Origin: Deltaproteobacteria bacterium
GTDB lineage: Bacteria; Desulfobacterota; Desulfarculia; Adiutricales; Adiutricaceae
Direction: 5' to 3'
Assembly (NCBI GenBank): GCA_031279525.1
Contig: JAITIH010000144.1
Coordinates: 1 to 21,891, forward strand
Length of the DNA stretch: 21,891 nucleotides
In this document: positions 1-6,209 of the stretch, piece by piece
How the letters are laid out: each line of letters opens with the position of its first letter
Numbering within the stretch: position 1 is the first letter of the stretch
Notes under the pieces: model-generated
Told to the model about the DNA's origin: nothing
Databases searched by the model: none
Seen by the model: the letters and a program-made list of their open reading frames with translations, nothing else
Position numbers and translations under genes: made by a program

Positions 1-60
1 AGCATTGTTTCTTAGTATAGATCAGTTTGATTTTCGCCCTAAGGCCGAACCCTGAATTCA
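1..60. other. window edge, no gene seen
   Basis: No open reading frame of use lies here. Read on the minus strand it contains TATACTAA (-10-like, at 14-19), the same octamer found upstream of moaC. It could be part of the promoter of a minus-strand gene beyond the window, but no convincing -35 is seen. Confidence 0.2.
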
Positions 61-91
61 GAAAAAAAGCCGGCTAATCCGGCTGTTTTTC
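61..91 (-). terminator. intrinsic terminator after the moaC-moaA-MOSC genes
   Basis: A perfect 6-bp stem (68-73 with 79-84, AGCCGG/CCGGCT) closes a 5-nt loop. On the minus strand it is followed by a run of seven U (A run 62-68 on the plus strand, partly in the stem). A T run also follows on the plus side (86-90), so it may act in both directions. It lies about 25 bp past the stop of the MOSC gene and is the clearest terminator in the window. Confidence 0.8.
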
Positions 92-116
92 TTTCGGCGC
101 GCAAGGGCCGTCTTGG

Positions 117-554
117 TCACTGGGCCAAGGCGATCACCGAGTCTCCGGGTTTTACCTCGCCCTCGGCTAAGACTTTGGCGAAAATGCCCTCTCGGGGCAT
201 GATGCAGTCCCCGACCCGATCGTAGATCTGACAGCGGCTGTGGCATTCTTTGCCGATCTGGGTCACCTCCAAGAGGGCCTGGCCGATGGCTAGGCGAGTC
301 CCCACCGGGAGCTGACGCAAGTCCAGGCCTCCCACCAGAATGTTCTCCCCAAAGGCCCCATGGCCGACCATGGCCCCTTTTTGGTTGAACTCCTCGACCT
401 TGCCGTAGGACAATAAGCTGACCTGGCGGTGCCAGTTTCCGGCGTGGGCGTCGTTTTCCAGACCGTGGTCGACCTTAAGCCGGACGCTGCTCACGGCTTT
501 TTTGGGGGTTCCTTTGGCCTCGCTTAAACAGATGGCCACTATCGTTCCTTCCAT
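117..554 (-). CDS. MOSC-domain protein
   Basis: A 145-residue protein that is essentially one MOSC domain (the fold of the C-terminal part of molybdenum cofactor sulfurases and of YiiM/YuaD). Visible hallmarks are the HGLENDAHAG segment near residue 30, GAFGENI near residue 67 and the conserved cysteine in GKECHSRC near residue 101. MOSC proteins are thought to bind Moco or carry sulfur; the exact role of short stand-alone forms is not settled. The ATG at 554 is preceded by AGGAG four bases upstream, a strong ribosome site. Position after moaC and moaA supports a role in molybdenum/tungsten cofactor handling, which is inference. The length is normal for single-domain MOSC proteins, and the protein seems intact. 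Confidence 0.88.
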   Translation of the reverse strand: MEGTIVAICLSEAKGTPKKAVSSVRLKVDHGLENDAHAGNWHRQVSLLSYGKVEEFNQKGAMVGHGAFGENILVGGLDLRQLPVGTRLAIGQALLEVTQIGKECHSRCQIYDRVGDCIMPREGIFAKVLAEGEVKPGDSVIALAQ

Positions 555-929
555 GGGGCTCCTCTTGGCGGCTGGCCACCGGCCAGCCTTGGTCTAAAAG
601 GCCTATAAAATCCTGGGGCGCTCGTTTCCAGGCAAAAAGGCCAGTTTTTTGGCGATAGCCAAGGGGCCTAATTTTTAGGCCGTTTTTGGCTTAGCTTTTT
701 TGGGGCTGGCTTTTTAGCCAGTCGTTTTAGCCCCTTAAGCCCGCGGCCTTTTTGGCTTCCCAAAGGCTTTTTGGTTTTTTGGGGGCAAAGCCCCTGCTTT
801 CAGGGCGTTTTTTTAGGGTTTTTCCAAAGGCTTTACGGGGATTTTAAGGCTTTTACGCTTTTGGCTGGCCCCTATTTAAGTCTCGAAAGGCGCGTCTTTT
901 AGGCGCGAAGTGAGCCTAAGAGCTCTAGG
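555..929. other. gene-free gap rich in small stem-loops
   Basis: This 375-bp gap between moaA and the MOSC gene is built from recurring GGCTTTTT/CCAAAAAG-type words. Stem-loops seen are 665-670 with 676-681, 706-711 with 716-721 (TTTT loop), 782-786 with 790-794, and 792-796 with 801-805. The last pair overlaps the one before it and is followed by T7 (808-814) on the plus strand. No plus-strand gene would need a terminator here. No long frame is open on either strand, and no tRNA-like fold was recognised. Confidence 0.4.
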
Positions 930-1898
930 CTAACCGCCTATCCGGCTCATGGGTCGCTCCTCGCCCAGGCCGTCGTCTTGGGCGAAGAGATGCCCGGCCG
1001 GCTTGTCCCGAACCGCGGCCACGACGACTTCGGCCATGGCCGCCTCGTCGTCCAGGGGCAGGGGCAAGCCCCGGTCCATGTGGAGGCAGGTCTTGAAATA
1101 GCCGTCGGCCGTGACCCTTACCCGGTTGCAGCGCTCGCAAAAGCAGGATTTGACCGCGCTAATGAACCCGATTTTCCCAATAAAGCCCGGTAAAGCGTAA
1201 TAGGCGGCCGGGCCGTTGCCGAACTGGCGGCTGACCGGCCGAAGGGGCCCAACGGCCTCGGCCAAGGCCGCCATGAGGACGGCCGGGTCTAGGCCCGTTT
1301 GGCCCTTGCCCAGGCCAATGGGCATCAGCTCAATGAAGCGGACGTGCAGGTCGTGGCTTTTGGCGAGGTTGGCTAAGGCCAAAAGGTCGGGGATGGGGGA
1401 GTCGGCCGTGGGCACGCAGTTGACTTTGACGGCCAAAGAACCCAGGCTTAAGGCTTGGTCCAGGCCGGTCAGGACCCGATGAAGGTAGTCGCGGCGGGTG
1501 ATCGAAAGGAAGCGAGCCGGGTCCAAGGTGTCCAAGCTGACGTTCACGGCGTCAAGGCCGGCCTCGGCCAGCTCCTTGGCCATCCGGGCCAGCCTTAGGC
1601 CGTTGGTGGTCAGGGTGACGTTGCCCACGTTGGGGGCCTTTTTGGCCAGGCGGACGACCTCGGCCGCCTCGGGGTGGACCAACGGCTCGCCGCCGGTTAT
1701 CTTGACCTTCTTGACCCCCAAGGAGCCCATGACCTTTAAGACCCGCTCGATCCGGGGCAGCGACAGGACGCTGACCGGGTCGCCGCCTTCCTCCTCGGGC
1801 ATGCAATAAACGCAGCGCAGGTTGCAGCGGTCGGTGATGGCCAGGCGCAGATAGTCCATGACTCGGCCAAAGGAATCGGTTAAATTTTTGGCGCTCAT
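930..1898 (-). CDS. moaA: GTP 3',8-cyclase MoaA
   Basis: Radical SAM enzyme that converts GTP to 3',8-cyclo-7,8-dihydro-GTP, the first step of molybdenum cofactor synthesis, in the cytoplasm with MoaC. The N-terminal CNLRCVYC (CxxxCxxC, Cys 25/29/32 from the chosen start) binds the SAM 4Fe-4S cluster. TGGEPL follows near residue 73. The C-terminal CERCNRVR with a later Cys in KTCLH forms the second cluster that binds GTP. The protein ends in RIGG, keeping the C-terminal double glycine needed by MoaA. An upstream ATG at 1913 is possible, but the ATG at 1898 forms an ATGA overlap with the moaC stop, typical of translational coupling, and was chosen. Length (322 residues) is normal. Confidence 0.95.
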   Translation of the reverse strand: MSAKNLTDSFGRVMDYLRLAITDRCNLRCVYCMPEEEGGDPVSVLSLPRIERVLKVMGSLGVKKVKITGGEPLVHPEAAEVVRLAKKAPNVGNVTLTTNGLRLARMAKELAEAGLDAVNVSLDTLDPARFLSITRRDYLHRVLTGLDQALSLGSLAVKVNCVPTADSPIPDLLALANLAKSHDLHVRFIELMPIGLGKGQTGLDPAVLMAALAEAVGPLRPVSRQFGNGPAAYYALPGFIGKIGFISAVKSCFCERCNRVRVTADGYFKTCLHMDRGLPLPLDDEAAMAEVVVAAVRDKPAGHLFAQDDGLGEERPMSRIGG

Positions 1899-2395
1899 GG
1901 CCCGCTCGCGCATTCCGGCCGCTTAAAATCGCCGGAACGGCCGCCCGACTTTTCGGTCAGATAAATGGGGCCGATAACCATGCCCTTGTCTAGGGCCTTA
2001 CACATGTCGTAAATGGCCAAAAGGGCCGTCGAGACTCCGGTTAGGGCCTCCATCTCCACCCCGGTCTGGCCTTGGCTGGCCACGCGGCAGAGGGCTAGGA
2101 CCTTCGACTGGGCCTCGTCCAACTCGAAGTCGATCGAGCACTTGACTATGGCCACCTGGTGGCAGAGGGGGATCAGCTCGGCGGTCTTTTTAGCCCCCAT
2201 GATGCCGGCCACCCTGGCCACCCCTAAGACGTCGCCTTTTTTCAGGCTCTGCTGGGCGATGGCCGCCAGGACCTCGGGGCCGACCTTAATTTCCCCCCTG
2301 GCCTCGGCCACGCGGTGGGTGACGGGCTTATCCCCGACGTCCACCATGATGGCCTGGCCTTGGGCGTCGAGATGGGTAAAAGGTCGTCCAGCCAT
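1895..2395 (-). CDS. moaC: cyclic pyranopterin monophosphate synthase MoaC
   Basis: Converts 3',8-cyclo-dihydro-GTP made by MoaA into cyclic pyranopterin monophosphate (cPMP). Family signatures are all present: FTHLD near residue 6, [12 protein letters not shown] near 69, MEALTGVS near 115 and [11 protein letters not shown] near 129 with the conserved Asp and Lys, then KSGGRSGDF near 149. At 166 residues it is full length. The ATG at 2395 follows GGAG with five bases between. It is the first gene of the moaC-moaA unit and its stop overlaps the moaA start by four bases. The gene looks functional. Confidence 0.95.
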   Translation of the reverse strand: MAGRPFTHLDAQGQAIMVDVGDKPVTHRVAEARGEIKVGPEVLAAIAQQSLKKGDVLGVARVAGIMGAKKTAELIPLCHQVAIVKCSIDFELDEAQSKVLALCRVASQGQTGVEMEALTGVSTALLAIYDMCKALDKGMVIGPIYLTEKSGGRSGDFKRPECASGP

Positions 2396-2718
2396 AGGAG
2401 CTCCGATAAGCTTGAAGATGGCCTAAGTAGGCCAAATCTTACCACGCCTGGGCCAAGAAGACAAAAAGGCCTCCGATTCGAGGGCGCCAAAGGGGTGGTT
2501 ATTTTAGTATAGCCCATTTTACCCCATTAGGGGCGGCCGGGCAAATGGGGACCCCAAAATAATTCCCCTGACCGGAAACTTAGGCTCTTTTAGCTTTGGC
2601 CGCGGAGGGCCAGGGCGGGGGGTGGGGGAGAGGCGAATGGCCCCTATAGTCGAGCTGGCGGTTTTTTCGGAAGGCCTTAGGCGGGCTTTAATAAGGTCGG
2701 CTAAGGGGGCCGGCTCCC
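2396..2718 (-). other. mobA-moaC intergenic region and leader
   Basis: This 323-bp gap holds the candidate promoter for moaC (2506-2511) and a leader of about 100 nt. The leader contains a short stem-loop (2420-2424 with 2429-2433). Near the end of mobA, TAAGGG/CCCTTA (2702-2707 with 2716-2721) could form a weak hairpin over the mobA stop codon, with no U tract after it. The leader was checked for the general look of the molybdenum cofactor riboswitch, but no confident match could be made by eye. Confidence 0.4.
2506..2511 (-). promoter_or_regulatory. -10-like box upstream of moaC
   Basis: On the minus strand TATACT sits in an AT-rich patch, giving a predicted start near 2499 and a leader of about 104 nt before the moaC ATG. 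No good -35 hexamer is seen at 16-18 bp, so the promoter may be factor-dependent. The extended word CTATACTAA recurs at the window's left edge. Confidence 0.4.
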
Positions 2719-3321
2719 TTACGGGAAGTAGCCTAAGGCCTGGGCTTCCTTTGGGTGGTTTAAGTTTCGGAAAAGCCCCTCCGGCAGCTCCTCGGGGCTT
2801 AAGTCCAAATAAGAGACCTTAAGGCTAGGGAAACTGTCCCTGATGGCCCGGCGGCCGGCCGCGAGGCTCAGGCCAAAGCTAGTCGCGCAGCCCTGGCCGT
2901 AGAAGGCGTAAAGGGGCTCGATGGTCCCCCCGTGGCGGGGAAGGGCCGCGTCGGCCCGGTCTTTTTCCATAAGGCCCTTTAAGCGCTTTATGACCCCTAA
3001 GTCCAGGGTCGGCTGGTCCCCGGCCAAGACGAAAAAAGTTTGGTCAGGCCTGGCCAATAGGGCCGTGAGAATGGCCCCGAGCGGGCCGGTTTGGGGAAAG
3101 AGATCGGCCTCGACTGGGTAAGCCAGCTCCGGGCAATCGGCGAACTTGTCCGGCCGGTCGGCCAGAAGGCGCACCTCCCCAAACCAAATGGCCAGTTTTT
3201 CGGCTAAGCTGGCCAGCAAAAGCTTGCCCGTCGAATCCCTTAAAAAAGCTTTGTCCACCCCCATTCTGCGACTAAGCCCACCGCAGAGGATGGCCGCGGC
3301 CTCTTGAGGAAACTCTTTCAT
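2719..3321 (-). CDS. mobA: molybdenum cofactor guanylyltransferase MobA
   Basis: Transfers GMP from GTP to molybdopterin to make the guanine-dinucleotide form used by DMSO-reductase-family enzymes such as formate dehydrogenases. The N-terminal nucleotide-binding motif is ILCGGLSRRMGVDKAFL (residues 11-27, a variant of LAGGxSxRMGxDK). GPLGAI is at 79-84. The metal-binding Asp lies in LAGDQPTLD (Asp102; most family members have DMP, here DQP). NLNHPKE near 187 matches the usual NxNTPED end. At 200 residues the length is normal. It starts 27 nt after the tatC stop, so it is likely co-transcribed with tatC. The pairing with tatC makes sense because many enzymes that use this cofactor are exported by Tat. 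Confidence 0.92.
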   Translation of the reverse strand: MKEFPQEAAAILCGGLSRRMGVDKAFLRDSTGKLLLASLAEKLAIWFGEVRLLADRPDKFADCPELAYPVEADLFPQTGPLGAILTALLARPDQTFFVLAGDQPTLDLGVIKRLKGLMEKDRADAALPRHGGTIEPLYAFYGQGCATSFGLSLAAGRRAIRDSFPSLKVSYLDLSPEELPEGLFRNLNHPKEAQALGYFP

Positions 3322-3348
3322 CGGGCGCTCATCGGGCTTTCGCCGGCC

Positions 3349-4356
3349 TTAGGCGGGCTTTAGGCCAGGCCAATCCGGATCCTTTGGGGAGCCGGATTGG
3401 CCCTTAGCTTGGGCCTCGGCGGCGGGGTTAAGGGCCCCTAAGGCCTCTAGGGCCTCCGGCTCTTGGGGGTCAGAGCCCTCGCCCGGCGGGCTGGGCTGGC
3501 CGTCGGCCGGAAAGGAGGCGGGGCCGGGGCTGGCCTGGGCCGCGGCCGGCTCGGCTCCGAGGCCCATGGGGTCGGCGGCGGCCTCGGCGGCCCGGCCGGC
3601 TTCGCCGGCCGGGGGACTTTCCGGCTCGTAGCCCTCTGAGGCGACCGGCTTAGGCAGCAAGACGAGGCTTAGCTCGTATAAAAGGCATAAGGTCACGGCC
3701 AAAAAGCACTGGCTGACGGCGTCCGGGGGGGTCAGGATGGCCCCGACGACGAAAAACCCGACGATGGCGTAGGGCCGGTATTTTTTAAGGGTCTTTGCGT
3801 CGATTAGACCCAGTTTTCCTAAAAACATGAGCGCCAAGGGCAGCTGGAAGGCCAGGGCGAAGACCAAGACCAGGCCCATGGCCAAGGACAGGTACTGGGG
3901 CCCGGCCAAGAGGGGCTGGATGTGGGGGGAGCTAAAACCTAAGAAAAAGCGAAAGGCGATGGGCCAGACCAAAAAGTAAGCGAACGAGACCCCTAAAAGG
4001 AGCAGGAAGAGGGCGAAGCCAGCTAAAAAAGGGACTTTTTTCTTTTCCGCGGGCAATAAACCTGGGGCCAAAAAGGCCCACAGCTGATAGAGGGTCACGG
4101 GCGAGGAGGCCAAAAGGCCGGCCCAGAGGCTGATTTTAAGGTTTAGGGTAAAGGCGTCGGCCAAACCAAAGAACTTTAGGCTTTCCCCTGGGGGCAGAAA
4201 CTTTAAGACCGGGGCCAGGAGAAAGTCTAAAATCCGGCCGGCCAGCGGCCAGGCCCCCAAAGTGGCCAGGGCCACGGCTAAGGCGGCCAATAAGAGCCTG
4301 GACCTTAACTCCCTTAGGTGGCCTAGTAAGCTATCGGCTTTAGCGGCTTTGGGCAT
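3349..4356 (-). CDS. tatC: Sec-independent protein translocase TatC
   Basis: Core membrane receptor of the twin-arginine translocation system, which recognises RR signal peptides and exports folded proteins. HLRELR at 13-18 and the loop FLAPGLLPAEKKK (96-107, with the conserved Glu104) are diagnostic. ILTPPDAVSQ at 207-216 is the conserved last periplasmic loop and start of TM6. Six hydrophobic segments fit residues 20-235. Unusual is a cytoplasmic tail of about 95 residues (241-335), rich in Ala, Pro, Glu and Gly, absent from E. coli TatC; tails of this kind occur in some deltaproteobacterial TatC proteins. Its start overlaps the end of the upstream amidotransferase gene by 17 bp. No tatA or tatB is in the window. 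Confidence 0.94.
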   Translation of the reverse strand: MPKAAKADSLLGHLRELRSRLLLAALAVALATLGAWPLAGRILDFLLAPVLKFLPPGESLKFFGLADAFTLNLKISLWAGLLASSPVTLYQLWAFLAPGLLPAEKKKVPFLAGFALFLLLLGVSFAYFLVWPIAFRFFLGFSSPHIQPLLAGPQYLSLAMGLVLVFALAFQLPLALMFLGKLGLIDAKTLKKYRPYAIVGFFVVGAILTPPDAVSQCFLAVTLCLLYELSLVLLPKPVASEGYEPESPPAGEAGRAAEAAADPMGLGAEPAAAQASPGPASFPADGQPSPPGEGSDPQEPEALEALGALNPAAEAQAKGQSGSPKDPDWPGLKPA

Positions 4357-5077
4357 GGCTCGCGGCCTCGACGAAAGCCTGAAACAAGTCCAGCTGGCGG
4401 GGGTCGGACCGGATCAAGAGCTCTGGGTGCCACTGGACCCCCACCACGAAAAGCGGCCCTTGGCGCTCTATGGCCTCCACCGTCCCGTCCTCGGCCACGG
4501 CCGTGACGGTCAGCTCCTCGGGGATCCAGCGGGCCGCTTGGTGGTGGAGGCTATTGACCATCAGATAGTCCCCGCGAAATACGTCCTTAAGCCGGCCCTC
4601 GCTTAGGCGGGCCTTGTGGCTGGGCCAGCGGGGGTCCAGGTTCTGGTAGTGGGCGACCCGCCTTAAGGGGTCGGTGCCCAACAAGGAGACGTCCTGCCAC
4701 AGGTCGCCGCCAAAGGCCACGTTTAAGAGCTGAAGGCCCCGGCACAGGCCCAAAACGGGCTTTTGGCGGTCCACGGCCAGGCGAGCCAGCTTAATCTCGA
4801 AGCGGTCCCGGCTGGGGCACATGGGCCAGGTCTCCTTAAGGCCCGCCCAAGGCTCTTGGCCGTAGAAGGTCGGGAGGATGTCTTGGCCGCCGGAAAGGAG
4901 CAACCCGTCGATCGCCCCGACGTACTCCTCGTAGTGGGGGTACTTGTCGTCGGTGGGCAGAAAGAGGGGGACGCCCCCGGCTTTCTCAATGGCGTTGGGG
5001 TAAGCTCGCCAAAGCTCGTGCCGGCGGCTTTGTTCCTCTAAAGTGGTGGTGATGCCGATAAAAGGCCGTTTCTTCAT
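4340..5077 (-). CDS. class I glutamine amidotransferase, peptidase C26 (PuuD-like gamma-glutamyl hydrolase)
   Basis: A 245-residue cytoplasmic class I glutamine amidotransferase of the peptidase C26 group, whose best-known member is PuuD, gamma-glutamyl-GABA hydrolase. The nucleophile elbow GLCRGLQLLN holds Cys112, and VGVQWHPE holds His217 and Glu219, completing the triad. LLLSGGQDI near residue 59 and the DPRR/HHQ region are typical of the family. The true substrate (gamma-glutamyl-GABA, another gamma-glutamyl amine or an unknown amide) cannot be told from sequence, and no polyamine genes are nearby. It starts 19 bp after the upstream UDG-like gene and overlaps tatC, so it probably shares their transcript. 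The gene is intact. Confidence 0.9.
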   Translation of the reverse strand: MKKRPFIGITTTLEEQSRRHELWRAYPNAIEKAGGVPLFLPTDDKYPHYEEYVGAIDGLLLSGGQDILPTFYGQEPWAGLKETWPMCPSRDRFEIKLARLAVDRQKPVLGLCRGLQLLNVAFGGDLWQDVSLLGTDPLRRVAHYQNLDPRWPSHKARLSEGRLKDVFRGDYLMVNSLHHQAARWIPEELTVTAVAEDGTVEAIERQGPLFVVGVQWHPELLIRSDPRQLDLFQAFVEAASHAQSR

Positions 5078-5096
5078 AGGGGACCTAACTGGGGGA

Positions 5097-6209
5097 TTAA
5101 GGCGCCTGGTCAGCCTTGGCCAGGCGTAAGGCCGTCAAGAGGTCGGACATGACCAGCGTTTTGAGGCTCTGGTCTTCTAAAAATAGCTCAGGGCTTAAGG
5201 TGACTTTAATGGGGACGGGCTGGGGAGTCTTTATGAGATAGGCGTTCCGGCGCAAGAAAAACATGCGCTTGGACGTCTGGGTCAGGATCTGGCCGGCCGT
5301 CTCGCCCATGGCCAAAACGACTTTAGGGTTGACCATGGCGATTTCCTTTTGGAGAAACTTAAAGCACTCGGCTCTGGCCCGTTCCGGGGCGTCGGCGGGG
5401 AGGGCGCTTTGGGCCCGGCACTTGAGGGCTCGAGTCAGGTAGACCTCTTCGACCTTAAACTTTAAGCCCCCTTCGATGACTTTAGTCAAAAGCTGGCCCG
5501 TCTCCCCGGTCGGGAAGACCGCCTGGTCGGAGCTTAGGCCGCCTAAGGGGCCGGCCAGCTCGACCGGGTCCAAGACGATCATGACGGTGGGGCTTAGGGG
5601 GCCCTGGCCTAAGACTTTGGCCGGATCGCGCAAAGGGCAGGCCGCGCAGCCTTGGACGAGCCAGTTAAGCTCACTAAGGCTCTTGACCGCGTCTAGGCTC
5701 TTTTTGGCGGGGGCCGGGCCCTTGGCCGGGGGGTTAGCCGAAAGGCTAGCCGGGCCCTTGGGCGGGCCTGGGGGGCCCATGGCCGCTAAGGCCCGCGATT
5801 CCGCGTCGCTTAGGGGGTTAGGCGTTTCCGGCGAAATGGCCTTTCCTAGGACTTGATCCAGGATCTGGTCCAGGTCCAGGGCCTGGGCCGCCTGGGCCTC
5901 TAGGGCCGAAAGCGGCGGAGCCGGCCAGTCGACCCCGCCTGGCTTGGGCCGGGCCGGGAGGCTCACGGCGAGGCTCGAATAGCCCTCTTCGGCCATATAC
6001 TCAAGGTACGCCAAGGCCGCCTGGGCCAGCTCTAAGGGGGTCGCCAGGGGATCGAGCCCTAAGGGGGCTAGATCCGAAAGGGCCCCTTCGGGGTCGGGCT
6101 CCAAGGCCAAAGAGGCCTCTTCGGGGTGGGGCTTCAAGGTCAAAGGGGCAAGGCTTTGGTTGGGCTCCATGGCCAAAGGGGCCGGGCCGGGGTCAGGCTC
6201 AAAAGTCAC
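5097..6209 (-). CDS. family-4 uracil-DNA glycosylase-like protein with degraded active site
   Basis: A 370-residue protein whose C-terminal half (about 180-365) has the fold signature of family-4 Fe-S uracil-DNA glycosylases. The four cluster cysteines are kept: CAAC at 188/191, KC at 264 and EC at 282, followed by FKFLQKEIAMVNPKVVLAMG. The catalytic motifs are not kept. The usual GE(A/G)PG segment reads VLDPVELAGP (212-221), and the usual tyrosine-His-Pro motif reads TLSPELFL. Residues 1-175 are an extension of Pro, Ala, Leu and Glu with imperfect LxxEPDP-like repeats, not part of the family. The GTG at 6209 overlaps the pfa3 stop by 11 bp, implying coupled translation; ATG at 6170 (residue 14) is an alternative start. 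Uracil excision is doubtful; a structural or nucleic-acid-binding role is possible. Confidence 0.75.
   Translation of the reverse strand: MTFEPDPGPAPLAMEPNQSLAPLTLKPHPEEASLALEPDPEGALSDLAPLGLDPLATPLELAQAALAYLEYMAEEGYSSLAVSLPARPKPGGVDWPAPPLSALEAQAAQALDLDQILDQVLGKAISPETPNPLSDAESRALAAMGPPGPPKGPASLSANPPAKGPAPAKKSLDAVKSLSELNWLVQGCAACPLRDPAKVLGQGPLSPTVMIVLDPVELAGPLGGLSSDQAVFPTGETGQLLTKVIEGGLKFKVEEVYLTRALKCRAQSALPADAPERARAECFKFLQKEIAMVNPKVVLAMGETAGQILTQTSKRMFFLRRNAYLIKTPQPVPIKVTLSPELFLEDQSLKTLVMSDLLTALRLAKADQAP

Noticed and set aside
2396..2505. Molybdenum cofactor riboswitch before moaC
   Set aside because: Location would fit, but the conserved core could not be identified by eye. A covariance-model search of 2396-2520 on the minus strand would decide.
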